Below are positions 26,097-41,202 of a stretch of DNA of 64,000 nucleotides, piece by piece (the stretch's first letter is position 1; each line of letters opens with the position of its first letter). The notes beneath the pieces are model-generated. The model had not been told where the DNA came from, made no database searches, and worked only from the letters and a program-made list of their open reading frames with translations. Position numbers and translations under genes: made by a program. The DNA is taken from NCBI GenBank assembly GCA_009760855.2, contig WPIO01000008.1, positions 6,707,501 through 6,771,500 of the forward strand. Direction: 5' to 3'. The stretch comes from Cristatella mucedo. Taxonomy: Eukaryota > Bryozoa > Phylactolaemata > Cristatellidae.

Positions 26097-29000
26097 GTAA
26101 TGCACTTGATAAAGCGCCCTCAGAGAACTCAATCTCTTCCTAGGCGCTTTATGTTTGCTGCAAAGGGAAACACGATTGAATCGTGAGTAACATCATACTT
26201 GATAAACAACAGGAACAATGTGGTTAGGTGTGACATGCACAGGGTAAGCATGCAAATGTGGTTAGTGGCAGCATGCACAGTGTCAGCACGCATGAGCACA
26301 TGAAGGACGAATCACAAGGATCCACTAAATGCTGTCCTAAATAGGTGTGATTTTAAGTTCATTTTGAATGTGGTCAAGTCAGGGGATGTTCTGACGCAAG
26401 TCGGGAGTGAGTTCCAGGCTTTGGAAGCATACGAGTTAAATGCATGGGGATTAGGCAAGGATAGCTATTTTAGTCGGGCAGAGCATTCTTCCTACACCAG
26501 TTCTGTGGCAATATGTAATCGATAGAAGATGGCTTTGGCCCATCGACGTTTCATATGTCGTCTTCACGTTCCACATAGTAAAGCTCTGATGATATCTTTA
26601 TCAGTCAGGTTTACACTCAGAGGAGTAACAAGCAAACATGGTAATCTTTAACAACCGATTCGTGAGCTTGAGCCCTGGGGCATATGTAAAGCGCCTGAAT
26701 ACAGATTAAGTTATCTTTAAGTGCTCACAAATAAATTGCATTCATATCTTCAGCAGATCTCTATCTCAGCTTGGCTAGTAGGCACCCGGCCAGGCTCAGA
26801 CACACCTACGGCCAACCGACTCAAGCCAATTCAGCTGCCACTGAGACATTAATGGCTGACTGAGTCTCACCATTTCGGTTGTTGCTGACAGTGCAGTAGA
26901 GGCCAGGGGGGCACAGCTCGCAGTCTGTCACACTAGCTCTGCCAGTGCTGTTAGAAGTGGTGCCACCAGGACAAGGTGTTGGAACAGCAGAGCCTTGCGG
27001 GCAATAGCTGCCAACGGGGCAGATCAGATGAGCAGGCAGCACATCAGATATGCCACCAGTGCAGTAGTACCTACAAGTGACGCTGTGGTCAATTTGCAGC
27101 ATGGCACGGCAGAGAGCGACAAATGCATGCAGAAATAGCCACCTATGACCTGAGAATAGTCCGAGATTCATCACAAGTGAAGTTGTAGTAAGAGAAATTA
27201 TGAGGACCCAGCTGAGTCGACAAGATCTCTGAACAAAAAGCTAGACGTAGGCTCAGTGACTATCCCCAGTGATAAAGAAAATGAACCGCTTGCCTAATCG
27301 CAATATCATGACAGGCTTTTTCACTAGTTCCCCAATTCAAAAAAGTGTACCTTAACATTTCCCAAAGCCGTCGGCAGCTAATGAGATTTGGAGTATTTTG
27401 CATTCGACAAGGAAAGGGACAGCTATCTAGCTAGAGCACAAAATAAACGACTATTGGGTGCACCAATCATGCATCACAGTGACCGGTGATTAAGAGACCA
27501 CCCTCAAGACTTGTCGAGCTCATTCCTGATCATTCTGAGCTAAAAAGCAACACATATGCAGCCGGGGACACGCAGTCAGGAGCAATGTTGAAGGGCGAGG
27601 TCTGCATTGCCAGAGAAGTTATGGCAGGATGGGCCGTATACAGGAAATGAGATACTAAATGTAGCTGGAGTGTGGAACCCAGCACATGCGCAAATGTAAT
27701 AGGCTTATGGCAGTGTAAGCTGGACATCGATAGCTGTGCCCAAAGGAAAACTGCAAAATTTCGTAATGCACTGTAATGTAATGTAACTCTGTCAGCAACT
27801 CCATAAAGCCACAAAGACTATGTTGGTGCTATGCAGGAGAGTTTTGTATAGCGCATGCATAGCCTAAGTGGCTTTCGGTACACATCCGGTAGCCAACATA
27901 CTTTATCTCGTGCAATAAAGAGAAAGTGAGAAGCATAGTTGAGTCAGGAGAGCAGTTGAGGCAGTGAGTAGCATAGAAGTAGCAGCTCAGGACTGCTAAA
28001 CAGGATGTGCCATAGCCGGCAGCAGGAGAGTAGTTGTCGCTTAAAAAAAAAATCCTAGCTGATTAAACAGCCTCTTTTTGTATAGCAACAGAAGAGCCTT
28101 TACGGCTATCACCACCGCTTACAGTGGTGATAAAGAATCGCCCACCACAGGAATCGAACCCACGACCTCGGGACCGAGGTCGTGAAAGCAACCGCCTTAC
28201 CTAGTGTGCCATCACGGCTAGGACCACTGGAAAGGCTGTGCCACAGTCAGAACCAGGTGAATAGCTGTCGTTGCATACAAACTGTGGAATTGAGTTCCAT
28301 ATTCTAGGACCGGCAAAAAGCAGGCACCAACACGCTCAAGATATACGAGGCCATGTGATTGCAGTCGCAGGGAGCTCGAACTGGAGGTCGGTCTTGATAC
28401 CTTCGACACTATAGACCCGAATCTCCCTTTGGTTTATTATCCCCTACGACTATGGCAGGTAACTCGTGGTAGGGAAGAGGCTCTATAGTAAGTGCAGACC
28501 GGTGGCTGATGCTGTGCAGCAACCGAAGAGAGACAGCAAGCCCTATTAGAAGCCCTCCACCAGATGATGCTAACGGCGAGATAAAGGTAAGACGGCGACA
28601 AGAGAAATGTGGCCACAGCCAGCAACAGCAGCTGCACACAGGTGCCACCCTCGGTCGAGCTCTGGCATAAGCTCTCGGGCTTCGGCCACAGCCTACCCGG
28701 GGAAGCACGGCGCCTGAGGGCTCGACAGTCCGCTGTCGTGGCAATAGTAGCCCACAGGGCACGACTTGCAGGCATCTTGAGACACTCGACCACTCTGATT
28801 GTTGAACGTGCCCGGGGGACACGCAAACTGCTGAGAGCTGCTGGTGCCGGCTGGGCAGTAGAATCCGGTGGGGCATGCGAATGCGCTGAGGTTCGACAGG
28901 GGCCCGAGAGACTGGTCGCAGTAATAACCTGAAAAGACGTTTCGCAAGTGCATAGTCATACGTCACACTTGCACTGGGCTGGTGATGCTCTCTTTCGAGC

Positions 29001-32000
29001 GCCTTTCAGGCTCGATGGCAGCGGCAGCGGGGCGGCGGCAGCGGGGCGGCGGCAGCGGGGCGGCGGCAGCGGGGCGGCGGCAGCGGGGCGGCGGCAGCGG
29101 GGCGGCGGCAGCGGGGCGGCGGCAGCGGGGCGGCGGCAGCGGGGCGGCGGCAGCGGGGCGGCGGCAGCGGGGCGGCTGCAGCTTAGCAGCCGGCGCGAGG
29201 AATCGTGTGCACAACGCCAGCGATTACCCTGGATGCAGGCAATGCACGAGCTAGCTCCCTGCGTGGGCTGCCACGTGCCGTTTTGGCACTGCTGGGCTTG
29301 CGCCGACTGCTGAGGACAGTAGAAGCCGCTCGGGCACACGAACACGGTCGGGGTGGGCGTTGTCTGCCCGGCCGGGCAGTAGTAGCCGCTCGAGCATGGG
29401 CCCGACACACGCTCGGCACCGGGCTGGTTGCAGTAGAAGCCCGGCGTGCAGTCGCTGCACTCACCCTGTGCACACAGAGCATATCTACAGCTGTCACACC
29501 CACCCCAGAGCTTGGCGCCAAGCACGCACTTGGTGGCCGTGCTGGGCTCCTGCTTGTCGGCTAGGCCTGAGAGCAGCACGGTGGCAGTGGAGGCAACTGG
29601 GTGTCATAATGAGGTTGCCACAAACAGTGAGAAACAATCCGAGCGTGCTGCCTAGAGTGGAGCCCAGTCGACGAGGGTCCCAACCACCCCTTTGATGCGC
29701 TTCCACTACCATTGCTCATGCGCATGGACGAAGGCAGCCAGAGCAAGCGTGCATGCATGTGCCTTCGGCTATAACAACTTCGATCGGTTGTAACAAGCTG
29801 CAGAAAGCTTAGTTATCAACGCTTGCAGGCAGTGCTATTTAAACAGAGGAAAAGACCAAGCGAATTAGGTTCCGGGTGGCTGGGCTGCCCGAGCAGAATG
29901 GCCTCCAGTAATTCTATATTCGATGACCCAAAGCAGTGTCAGAGAAGCCAATCTATCTAATGATAATAAAAATAATAACAATGTACTTGATAAAGCGCCC
30001 TCAGAGAACTTAATCTCTTTCTAGGCGCTTTACATTTGCTGCAAATGGAAATGCAATTGAATGGTTAGTAAAATCATGCTTGAAAAACAAACAAAATGAA
30101 TAACATGGTTAGGGGTGACATGCACAGGGTCAGCATGCAAATGTGGTTAGTGGCAGCATGCACAGTGTCAGCACACATAAGCACATCAAGGACGAATCAC
30201 AGGGACCCACTAAATGCTGTCCTAAATAGGTGTGTTTTAAGTTCCTTTTAAATGTGGTCAGGTCAGGGGATGTTCTGACGCAGGTTGGGAGGGAGTTCCA
30301 GGCTTTGGGAGCATACGAACTAAATGCACGGTCTCCAAAGGATTTAAGGTTTGTACTAGGTATTTCTAAGCTGTTGGATTCGGAAAAGCGGATGGTAGGA
30401 TGCTTGGCCTGATGGGGGAGTATCTCGGAGAGATAGGCTGGAGCCATAGAATGAAGGGACCTAAAAGTGAGCGATAAAACCTTGAAGTCAATTCGTTGCT
30501 TGACTGGTAGCCAGTGCAGGTCGGCGAGAAGTGGAGTAATGTGGCAACTGCAACTCTCACGACAGACAAGCCTAGCTGCAGAGTTTTGCACCAGCTGCAA
30601 TCGCCTGATCGCACATGCTGGTAGGCCAGTAAGCAGTGAATTGCAGAAGTCGAGACGAGATGTCACGAATGCATGGACCAACTTAGGCGTGGTATCCTTA
30701 TCTAAACAAGCCCGAATTGTAGCAATGTTATGAAGCTGAAAATTGGCAGATTTGACTGTGGAGCTGATATGGTCGTCTAACGAGAGGTCGCTTTGGAATA
30801 TGACACCTAGATTTCGAGCTGATTCGACAGGAGATATGCTGGCAGAGCCAATTTTGAGAGCCTTTCCAATCTCTGAATCACACTGGGTTTGCCCATAACT
30901 AGTAAGTCAGTTTTGTATATGATGCAAGTTGTCGAATTTTAATTTTTTATTAACAGTGCCGATTGCATCGTCTAAAGCTTCCTTTGGTAAACCAAATTCT
31001 CTCATTCAAGACTCACCAATATTTTCTAGCTATGTCATCACAACTAAGGGGAGAGAGACATATAGGCTGCTAACTTTAGGATAAAATAGGCCATGTTTTT
31101 ACTTAACCGGCACAGGCGACAGACTTGATGTACAACCGACCAACCAAAAATGCTGGGCTAATTACAGCAATACCCCCACAGACTTTCCTCAAAATAAAGT
31201 CAGCAGTATACACGACTAGATTAATGCTATTCCCTAGACCTTAGTTAACTTTATATAGCTCTTTGACTGCTTCACCTTCGACGGAGTCACAAAATATCAC
31301 CAGAACCATTAGTGCAACAGGAGCTCGAGCTGCAGGCTCTGGTACTGCTTTTCGGAGCTGCTTATAATGAGCTTAAGTGCTGCATTCAGCTCACGGGGCC
31401 TTACTCAGTAAGAGGACCAGCTAGATTTAGCCTCCACAATTTGCATTGTATGAGTTGCTAACGTCGTACTTCACACTATACTACATCAACTAAAACCGCC
31501 ATCTCCCCTCGGACTGTCTTTGATCAGTTGTCCCTGGATCCAAGAGACTGTCCGCAAACCCGGTGGCATAATGCTCAAAATTGGCGCATTATTGACTAAC
31601 AGCCGAGTGACTGGATCACAATACTAGCCACCACCAGCATCATCACCTTGAAAAATTCACACAGGATGGGCTATATTTCACCAACACAATCCTCTCCCAA
31701 GATCGCGACCAAACCCACATGGCCACATACTCATGCACTAGCGAGTGCACTGCCACTTGCATGGATAGAAGCCCAGACGACTAGGCAAGCTGCTTTCATG
31801 CTACACCCGTGTAGCAGTCCTTCATCTGGGGTGGTGGAGGGCTTGGTTGGCGGGAGATCGGTTGGCGGGAGATCGGTTGGCAAGAGATCGGTTGGCAAGA
31901 GATCGGTTGGCAAGAGATCGGTTGGCAAGAGATCGGTTGGCAAGAGATCGGTTGGCGGGAGATCGGTTGGCGGGAGATCGGTTGGCGGGAGATCGGGCAG

Positions 32001-34022
32001 CCATAGCAGTTAGCAGTGCAGAGCTCGACCAGGTAAAACACAGCTGGCGTTCGAGGCTGCCGAGCTAGCCAGGTACCTGAGAGCGCAGATTGATTGCGCT
32101 TGAGAACGTGCCTGCAGCGCATGGCTGAGGCCAGCCGGCAGCTGCCGGACAGTAGTTGCCCTTCGGACAGTTCTTGCTGAAAGGCGATGTGGACGCATTC
32201 GGACAGTAGAAGCCTGCCGCGCAGTCACCGGTAGGCACAGCCAGGCCTGAGGCGTTGCAGTACTTCCCGGGATCACAGAACGTGGGTGCCAGCGAGCCAG
32301 CCGGACAGTAGGTGCCTGCAGCGCACTGGCCACCTCCACTAGTGGCTGCACCACTCGGCCAGGCGGTCGAGGCGCCACCTGAGCAGTACCAGCCGGCCGC
32401 ACACTGACCTGAAAAATGCGCACATATGACAAAGGATGATGTTCGGCTTGCAAAGGATGATGATTATGACAAAGGTTGATGCGCTGCCAGGCTCGGCTTG
32501 CCACACGGCATTGACCGAGCACGACTTTGGCTGGCTGGCTGTCTGCCAGGGGATCACCGAGTTGAGACATGCCATCAGCCGGGAAAAAATTCGCAAAGAG
32601 CCTCGACCCGACGCTCAAGCGCTCTTGCTTAACTTGCTAGCAAACTTGCTCGAAGTTCAAGAAGCAGCAGCACCGGCGGCCATACCCGTTGGAGCCGAGT
32701 TGGCCAGACCTCGGCAGAACATCCCAGGTGGGCACTGGAGGCATTGTGCCACCAGGGCTGCACTGGTGCGATTGTTGTAGGTGCCAGCTGGGCACGGGTA
32801 TTGACCGGCAGAAGCAGTGCCATTCGGGCAGTAGTAGCCAGCCGGACAGGCGTACAGCGAGTAGTCTGACGTGCCACCGGTGCAGAAATATCCTGCTGGG
32901 CAACTGTCAAAGAGAAAGGCAAAAGTAGACGCACCCAGGTGCCAGCTAGCTTGGTACTGGTACCAGTGCCGGTACCAGGACCAGTACCGGTGGACAAGAG
33001 AGGCTGCCAGCTTCTGGTTGGTCCCGGAAAAATAACAGAGCCGCACGGGTGGCCGGGCGAAGGCACGAAGCCACGCTCACCAACACGACTGGGCGAAGGG
33101 CTCGAAGTTAAGACAAAAACTATGCAACGACACAGACAGAGCAAGCCGCGTGATGACAACATGAGATTTCGGCTAAAAGGACCCCAGGCAGCATGGCCGT
33201 CTCGACAACTCACGTGATGCAGGAACTCCTGCCGGTCGCATTTTGGAAGGTGCCGTTGCTGCATCTCTGTGGATTGATGGTGCCCTGCAGGCAGTAGCTG
33301 CCAGCTGGGCACGGGTCTCCGAGAGCAGGGTGCGGTGCACCAGCAGGACATTGTGCCGTGCCATTAAGTGTCGTCGGCATGGAAACCGCACTGCCGCTCA
33401 GGCAATAGTAGCCTGCCGCGCAGTAACCAGTCGGCTTGGTTAGTCCGACACCTGAAGCACCAGGCACTGTCATCATTTCAGCATGTGCTAGCAGCATTTG
33501 CAAAACTACTGCACCTAGCTCATCGACATGCTGCCGACATCTGTATGTAGCTGCTGGCGAATTTACTCGACACACTAAATCTGCAGATAGCTGGCAGAAA
33601 GTCCATGCACGGCGTTCAGCAGCATCATGGAGTGATCAACCAAGCAAGACCGATAAAAACGAATTTCATAAAAGCAAAAATTAATGCATGACGATGCCTC
33701 GATACAATTGTCAAATGCAACCGACTGGATGAAGTAGCTAAAAACTAAACACTTGAACAGCAGTACTGAAACACTCCATTGCTGTCATCATAGCGGACAG
33801 CTGTTACCCATATTTGGAACATGCTGGCAGGTGTCAGCAATATGCACATATTTAGCTGCATGTATGAAATGAGCCTCCTGACAGCATTCCAGACACCCTA
33901 CGTGAACTGACCTGAATCATCTCTAGTAGCCCGAGAAAGCTAAAACATTGGATAAAGGCAGATGCACAATATCATTGCTCCACCCCGGTTTGCCCTCTGT
34001 CACTACACCTACAATGTATCAT

Positions 34023-34067
<45 letters not shown>

Positions 34068-37000
34068 ACAAACGGACTGTGCAAACTACATAACTGAACA
34101 ATTAGCAAACAACGATAAGAATAACGTGCTCAAGCACATTCAAGCTGATGCATGCATATACATTCACACAACCGGCTGGAACTAAAAAAATTGGGCTGGC
34201 TGATGGGTATAAAAACAGCCTCGAATGGCCGCAGAACGCTTCAGCAACTTCTCGAGGCCACGACAATTTATCGGAGCTTTGCTTAAGCCTAGCGAGTATC
34301 TTATCCTTAAATCTGTAAAGAAATGATGAATAAGGTGGAGTTTCTATGACACACTCAAAGCGTAAGTGGTTTTCGAATGCAGTCGGTAACCAATTGCCAT
34401 CGACAGATGCAACATAATAAAAAGATGTGGAGATTTGGCAAGTTACACGGGGAAGTATGTGGCATAAAAGTATATTCAAAGGGCGTTGGGAAGGATGAGC
34501 CAGAATCAGCTGCAGAAGAATTCCTGTTCTAGAAGATTTGTGGAGGTGTGCTCCAGTCTAACAATCTTTTCGTGATACATTGTACCAACTTGCTGGCGAT
34601 AGAGTGCCTAACTTGGCGGCTATGTTAAAACCAGACGACCTGCATTTCCACTTGCAGTCTCAAGCCAAAATTCATACACGAGTCATGGCTAACTCGATCT
34701 GAAAAAATTCTCTGATTCTGCAATTACTTTCAACCATCACGGCAATTTAACGGTCCCTAGTGAGTCTGTGCATCGACGAAGGATCTGACCCTATGATTGG
34801 GTGCAACTAGAGAATCAGTACAAGCTGGCAAACATTACCTTGGCAGTACATGCCAGGGTCGCACGGTAGGCAGTCGTCCACGCGTGCAATTCCGGTCCTA
34901 GCGTTGTATGAGCCAGTGGGGCAGGGCTGCCAGTTTGACCCAGTACCGTTTGGACAGTAGTAGCCGGCTGGGCAGATCTTGTAACTCGAGCTAGCTACAC
35001 CTGCAACACAACCGAGCATGCATGCTTGACTTGGATACAAAGACATTTCCCAGGAGTTTGACTTACCACAAGTCATGCGACTCAATGCAGAGGAACGTTT
35101 AAACCTGGTTGTACATAGGCTAGGGTTTGAACTTGTACCTGCCTTGTTCTGCACAAGCACTCTTGTTTAAAATAAAAACTATTGAAGCAAACTCACTGAC
35201 AGCACTCATGTCTCGATAATTACCCGCCTCCAGCCAACGTGCCGGCTGGCTCATCCTAAGCAATGCCACTAGATCGAGGGAGCAGTCGTTGGCTGCAAAC
35301 TTTCAGCTGCCTCGCTATGGCATGGCTAGTTGTGTTATTTGGTGCCACACAACTGTATGTTCGTGCATCTGTTCATTTCCATTTAGGAAGTGATCCACAG
35401 GTTCATGCATTCAGTCTCCTTAGAAGAAATTTGGACACCCTATAAGATCGGCCACCAAATGCTGGGCCAGAACCAAAATGCTTTCACTTGATCATTGCAT
35501 CTGCTCAGCATAGTTATAGCCCCATTGTAGCAGAAAATAGCCCAGAAAAAAAGACTAGAGCACTAACGACCAGAACCAAACAGGGGTTATAGAAGATCGA
35601 ACTACTGCACATATCCAGCACAATCAAAAAAGACTGAACGATCGTGCATGCTAAGTACGCACTGCTCGTGAATGCACGGTGTGCGCCACATGGGGGGAAT
35701 AGAACCTGGCGCTTAGTCAAGACGAGACCTATGATAATCTCTCATGTTTTCAGACCAGTGAGATAATCTCTCTCTGGACCCTTCGTGTGTGCTGAGCCCT
35801 TAAAGCAGTCTTGACATGCTCTAGTAATCAGCACAACCATATTTTAAAAATATTCGCCAATAGCTGAAAGGTCGCACACGACATGCTGGGTGGGACTGAA
35901 TGAACACACCCATGACAGCAAGCTCCGGCGTGCAGTAGTAGCCCTCGGGGCACCTTTCGCAGGCTGAGCAGCCCGCACGGTTGCAGTAGGTGCCCGCTGG
36001 ACAGCGCAGCGGCACGCCGCTACCCAACGGGCATTGCATGGCAGCTGGACAGATGGCGGCAGTGTCATTGACCGAACCAGCGGCACAGTAGTAGCCTAGA
36101 AATCGAAAAACGATGGAATCTTTCAAAAAATGAACAGAACACCAGGCAGTAACATGTCCACAGGAAATGAGCACACTAGCAAATGAGCGCTCACAGCTCG
36201 CTTTCCACATAAGCCAAAAAAAGACAATGCACCAGGTGTCTCAGACAGCCATACGGTGTGACAATTTGGCTGCTTGATGGCTGCTTAAGTAGAGCTGAGC
36301 AAGTTACCCTACAGAAGAGTCTCATCGGCCAGCCAATGCATTGGCTCGGTTGCACTAAATTTAGCTAATAGGCCTTCGTTTGTTCATACAGCTAGAGAAC
36401 TTTCGGCAATCTGCATAGTGCCCGTAGCAGGATGAGAGGGATGTGGGCTGGTTCTGTGCCAAATGACGAAGTAACAGAGCCGAATTAGCTGCTATGGGCA
36501 CTGTACTCATAAGCGAAAGTTAGCTCAATCTATAAATAGACGACGTCGAATTAGTTGACTGATTTAGGGCAATGTCCCAATGATCTCTGCTTGCATTGCA
36601 TTGCAGAGTGACTCACGATGACCAGCATGCACACGCCAGCACAGCTGGGCCAGTCGATAGCCCATCGATCGATGCTATTGCGACAAAATATATTTTCACC
36701 AGACACTGCATAGACTAGGGCACCCTTCATGATTCCATGACAGGTAAGGTGAGGGTCGGACGAACCCACATTCCATCACAGAATTCCTCCCCATTCAGAT
36801 TGTAGTACTATCTCTGCTGATAGCACTTGATGGGCCAAGTAAGGATGACGATCAAAAGCAATCTCTAGAAATGATCGAATTCCAACACTATAACGATACA
36901 TTTCGTGCATGCATGCAAGTAAGTGTGCACGAATGAGAGTGGGTGTATGTGTGTCCGTGCCCTTGTCTGACAGCTTTTATGATGGCGTCGATATCTCGAG

Positions 37001-40000
37001 GCAGCAGCTGGAGTGGCAGCAGCAGATTGCTGCAGCTACTGGGCTGATGTCGGACAACAGTCGAACGAGACTTGCCTGCTGCGCATGGTCCTGACGGCTC
37101 CCCGAGGCCAGTCGACGAGCAGTAGGAGCCGGCGGGACAGGCCGAGCAGGCCGTCGCGATGCTTAGGCCGGTGGCATTCGAGTACCTGCCGCGGGCACAA
37201 GGCCGCGGGTCCAGAGTGCCGGCAGGGCAGTAGTAGCCTGCAGGGCAGATCTGCGTGGTGGGGCTCACCGAGCCTGGCGGACAGTAGTAGCCACTGCTGC
37301 AGAGCCCCGTTGGAGTTCGCAGGCCTGTGATAGGTAGACGCAAAAGGCGTGGCGGCTTGTGCGATGGCGGCAACAGAACAGCGAGGGGAAGCGGAGGAGA
37401 ATTCGAAACAGGTCGCCTGCTGGCAATGCTACTTCGGTCCGGCCGAATCACGTTCGCCGGATGCAAGGCATGCACTTCTCGGCCGGCAAAGACGACACGA
37501 CGACTACATCGGGCTCAAGGCGTGCAGAGTGGATAGAAAGAGACCGAGGAAGCATCTCGCCAGCCGTTGTTTCCACTTAGCAGCTGGATCTGATGAGTTT
37601 GCAGAGCCTGCTCGATCCCACGGCACACACTCTGGAAGCAGCCCCGGCGATCGGCGGAGGGCCACGGATGCAGGCCACGGCTAGCGGCACGACAGCCGGC
37701 AGAAATCTTCATCTCTCGCTGGCTCGATCGGCCGCCCAGCTGCATTCTCGGCTCGAAATCGGCTGCTCGCGCTCTCTAGTTCACGCCCATTTCTCAAGTG
37801 GGTTAACTTTTTCACGCATTTCCTCTGCAACCATTTTCTATCAAGCTGCTGCCCCTGCAGCTCAGAGGCCATGACTTGCCTGTCGTGTTACAGTAGCTGC
37901 CGCCAGTGCAGCTGCTACAGCCGGCGATCGACTGCTGGCCGCTTGCTGGATTGAACGTGCCGGCAGGACACTTGGTGGGCTCGGCCGTTCCCTGCAGGCA
38001 GTAGGCGCCCGGTGGGCAGGCGTCGGCATAAGTGGTACCTAGGCAGACAATGAAGCGTGAGACGATGCAAGACTGTGCTGGGAGATCATATCGCCCAGCA
38101 CCGATAGAGCAAGCCACAGCGTGTCTGCTCCAGGTTGTATCGATAGGGGGCACGACTGGAGGGAGCAGAAGCTAGCACTCTATTGACATCGAGGCAAACT
38201 GCCCGGGTGACCTTGGCGTGCTCGAGATCGACCTCCTTGCAAATCGTCGGCGATGATTGGCCACGACCGGCAGATGGCTACCAATAGCTGCTCAGGTCCG
38301 AAGCAAATAAAGCCACTTGCCTACTCATCTACCGTGTAGCATAGATTAATGCAACACTCCGGAGGCGAGCAGTCACTGCCACGGCCGGCAGCAGCGGCAT
38401 CACTCACCCTGTCTGGGTGTGCTGGTCGCTGCACCAAGCCGACAGAAGTAGCCGGGTGCGCACGGAGTAAGTGGCGCACCGAGCCCAGCGGAATCGCACG
38501 CAAGGCCACCTGTGCACGGCACGCAGCTGCTGAGCGCGATTCCTCCTGCAACGACACAAAAGCCAAAGGGTCGTTCAAAAAAAAGTACACTTTGGATACA
38601 ACGCAAGGCACTGTAATGGCCGTTCATCCCCCAGAGCCAAGATGGGAGCTCGCACTGTAAGCATGGCTATGCAGCTGTGAAATAAATCCAGCTGGCACAG
38701 TGACACCAGCAAGTTGTATCCCCTGCACTATCAAGACTGGCCGCACTTGATGAGGAAGGCTAGCCGTATACGAGCCGTGAGCAGCGCCTTGCCTATCACG
38801 CGATAAACGGCGCGGGCAGAATTGCACCCATAAGCAGGCACGGACCTGCCGAGCTGCTGAACGTGCCAGGTGGGCACGGATAAGCAGTGGCATACTGTGT
38901 GCCACTGGGACAGTAGTAGCCCGGCGGGCATAGATAGGCGTCCGGATACACAACTGGTCCTTGAGTGGTGTTGCAGTAGCGGCCAGCTGGACAAGTCCTG
39001 CAGGTCGATTGGCCACTGGCATTCTACAAACATTGAGTACATCAGGGAAATGCACGGGCAATGATAGGAAGCAGACGAAGACGGCTTCCTTCCACCAGTC
39101 CGGCTTCCTTTCTGCAAGACAATCTGGAGACAGAAAGGCTGCCGTTCGGCAGCAAAGGTGCATTCAAGGCATCGAGCAGCAGCTGGCACACCTGGTATTG
39201 TCCGGAAGGGCATGGCTGTGGGGCGGCAGACCCAGTTGGACAATAGTAGCCGGGAGGGCAAGTGAAGTTTTGCGGTGCTGAGGTGCTCTGGCCACCAGGG
39301 CAGTAGAAGCCGGCAGTGCAGACACCGGACACTGCCGACAGGCCGCCGGCATTGCAGTAACGTCCTGCAACAGCACCGGATTCTTGAACAGAGCCTTGAA
39401 ACAGCACCTTGGAGCGGCTGCGAAGCCAGTTGATAAGCAGAGATTATTGGCAACAAAGAGTACACGCAAATGTATAAGTGAAGGCTTGGCATGCAGCTAT
39501 GGGGTACGCTGTGGAATGGCAACGGAATCTGGAAGCAGTGCAGCAGCCACACAATTACAAAAACTAGCAGACGGTTTGATGGTTGATAATAGTAGACAGC
39601 ACAGAAAATAGCACCTGCAAGTGCTGCATTGTTCAAATCATCGTCAACGGCCCACAACTAAGACAGACGAGATAAGTTAGCTTGAAACAAGCAAACCCCG
39701 TAAAGTTGCATGGAGCTCTGGGAATTCTTTGTTTACTAATGGCAGGTCAGTGAGCAGGCTCTTAGCAAAGGTTAGGAAACAGATATAATGAAACTCCAAT
39801 AATTTGAAGAACGAGAGATTAAGAGATAACGAGAAACTTCGAGACTTTGAAGAAAGATAAACATCAGGTCCAGACCAAACTTGGCATGCAAAAGCCAAAT
39901 GCAGGTAGTACGGAATGATGGAAATACTTGGCAAACCAAGAGGCCGTTGGTTGCTATTGGTTGGAAAGACATCATGTTCTTTGCCATGCAAATCGGGTTT

Positions 40001-41144
40001 GTATGCTTTATTAGGCATTCCACTAGGAATGTATGCAATACGAAGCTATACACACACCACTCACTCTCTCTCTCTCTCCACTGCTGTCAACTCTGGCACT
40101 TCAGAACACTGCTTTAATACACATTAGGAAGGTGGCCAATGAGCCGTGCCCAAAACCCACCGATCCGAGTGAGTCAGGCTTGCTTCGACTGCCAGTCTCT
40201 GGTCAGATCTTGCCCGCACTTAGCTGCTGCTACTATGTTACATACTACGAGCACTCCCCTGCTGCAACCGTAGTCTCACTTTCTCTTTGTTGCATGAGAT
40301 GTATGCTTCAGGCTAATGCTTGCTCAGCAATAGTTGCATGATTAAGAGCAAAACAATACTATCTCTGAAGTGACTCCCTGCCACCCTCATGACTTTGTGG
40401 AATTTCATCTGAGATATATTTCAAGCTATTACATTGATGTAGATATAAGACAGTTTGGCATTTCGAAAAACGTACGAAAATCGTTATATCACAACAATAG
40501 CCCTCGGATCTTAGCCAGCAGTAAGGCACTCAGCCTTTATGTAACTTTAGGTCATGTGCTCGAATCGTGCAACGGGCATGCCTTTATTGCTCATTGCAAG
40601 TGGGGCCATACCAATGAGGCTGTTGAATCACCCTTTAGTTTAAGCTCTTTCTTGCTGGCTATGGAGCCATAATTATGAGCTAATTGCAGGGATGCTAAAA
40701 CAACAAAAGCTACAGGCACTACCATGAAAAGATTCCTAACAGAAATAGAAAGGGCTTTCACGAAAGTGTGGTTTCGTATATGCATACATTCGTGTATGCA
40801 TATGTGTGCCTATGACAGTGCTTTGCTTAAATGTTGTTATCTGCCTGTACTAGGCTGGAGGACCCTCCAGACCACCGACTAGACAATCAGAGCACAGCTA
40901 GGCCTTAGCAACAAGGCTAACGAATCAGAGCCAATCGTTCCGCTACCGAAGACAACAGAAGCAGATGAACGTCTGCATGAGGGCTGTGGCGCTTCCCGTG
41001 GCTCGGTGCGTAGTCGAATAAACTGGTGGTGTTGATCGTCGGCTGGCGTTTTGTGCAGTGCGCGACGGCAACCAAACAACAGGGAGTGCTCGCAGATGCG
41101 CTCCCACAAAGTTACAAGTATACCCACTCGTAGGCTCGTGCCCC

Positions 41145-41202
<58 letters not shown>

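Noticed and set aside
28982-29254. Open frames on both strands with Gly/Ala/Arg repeats
   Set aside because: Produced by the 14-bp minisatellite, which keeps every frame open.
31846-31996. CRISPR-like array
   Set aside because: Direct tandem 15-bp units with no unique spacers, in an animal intron.
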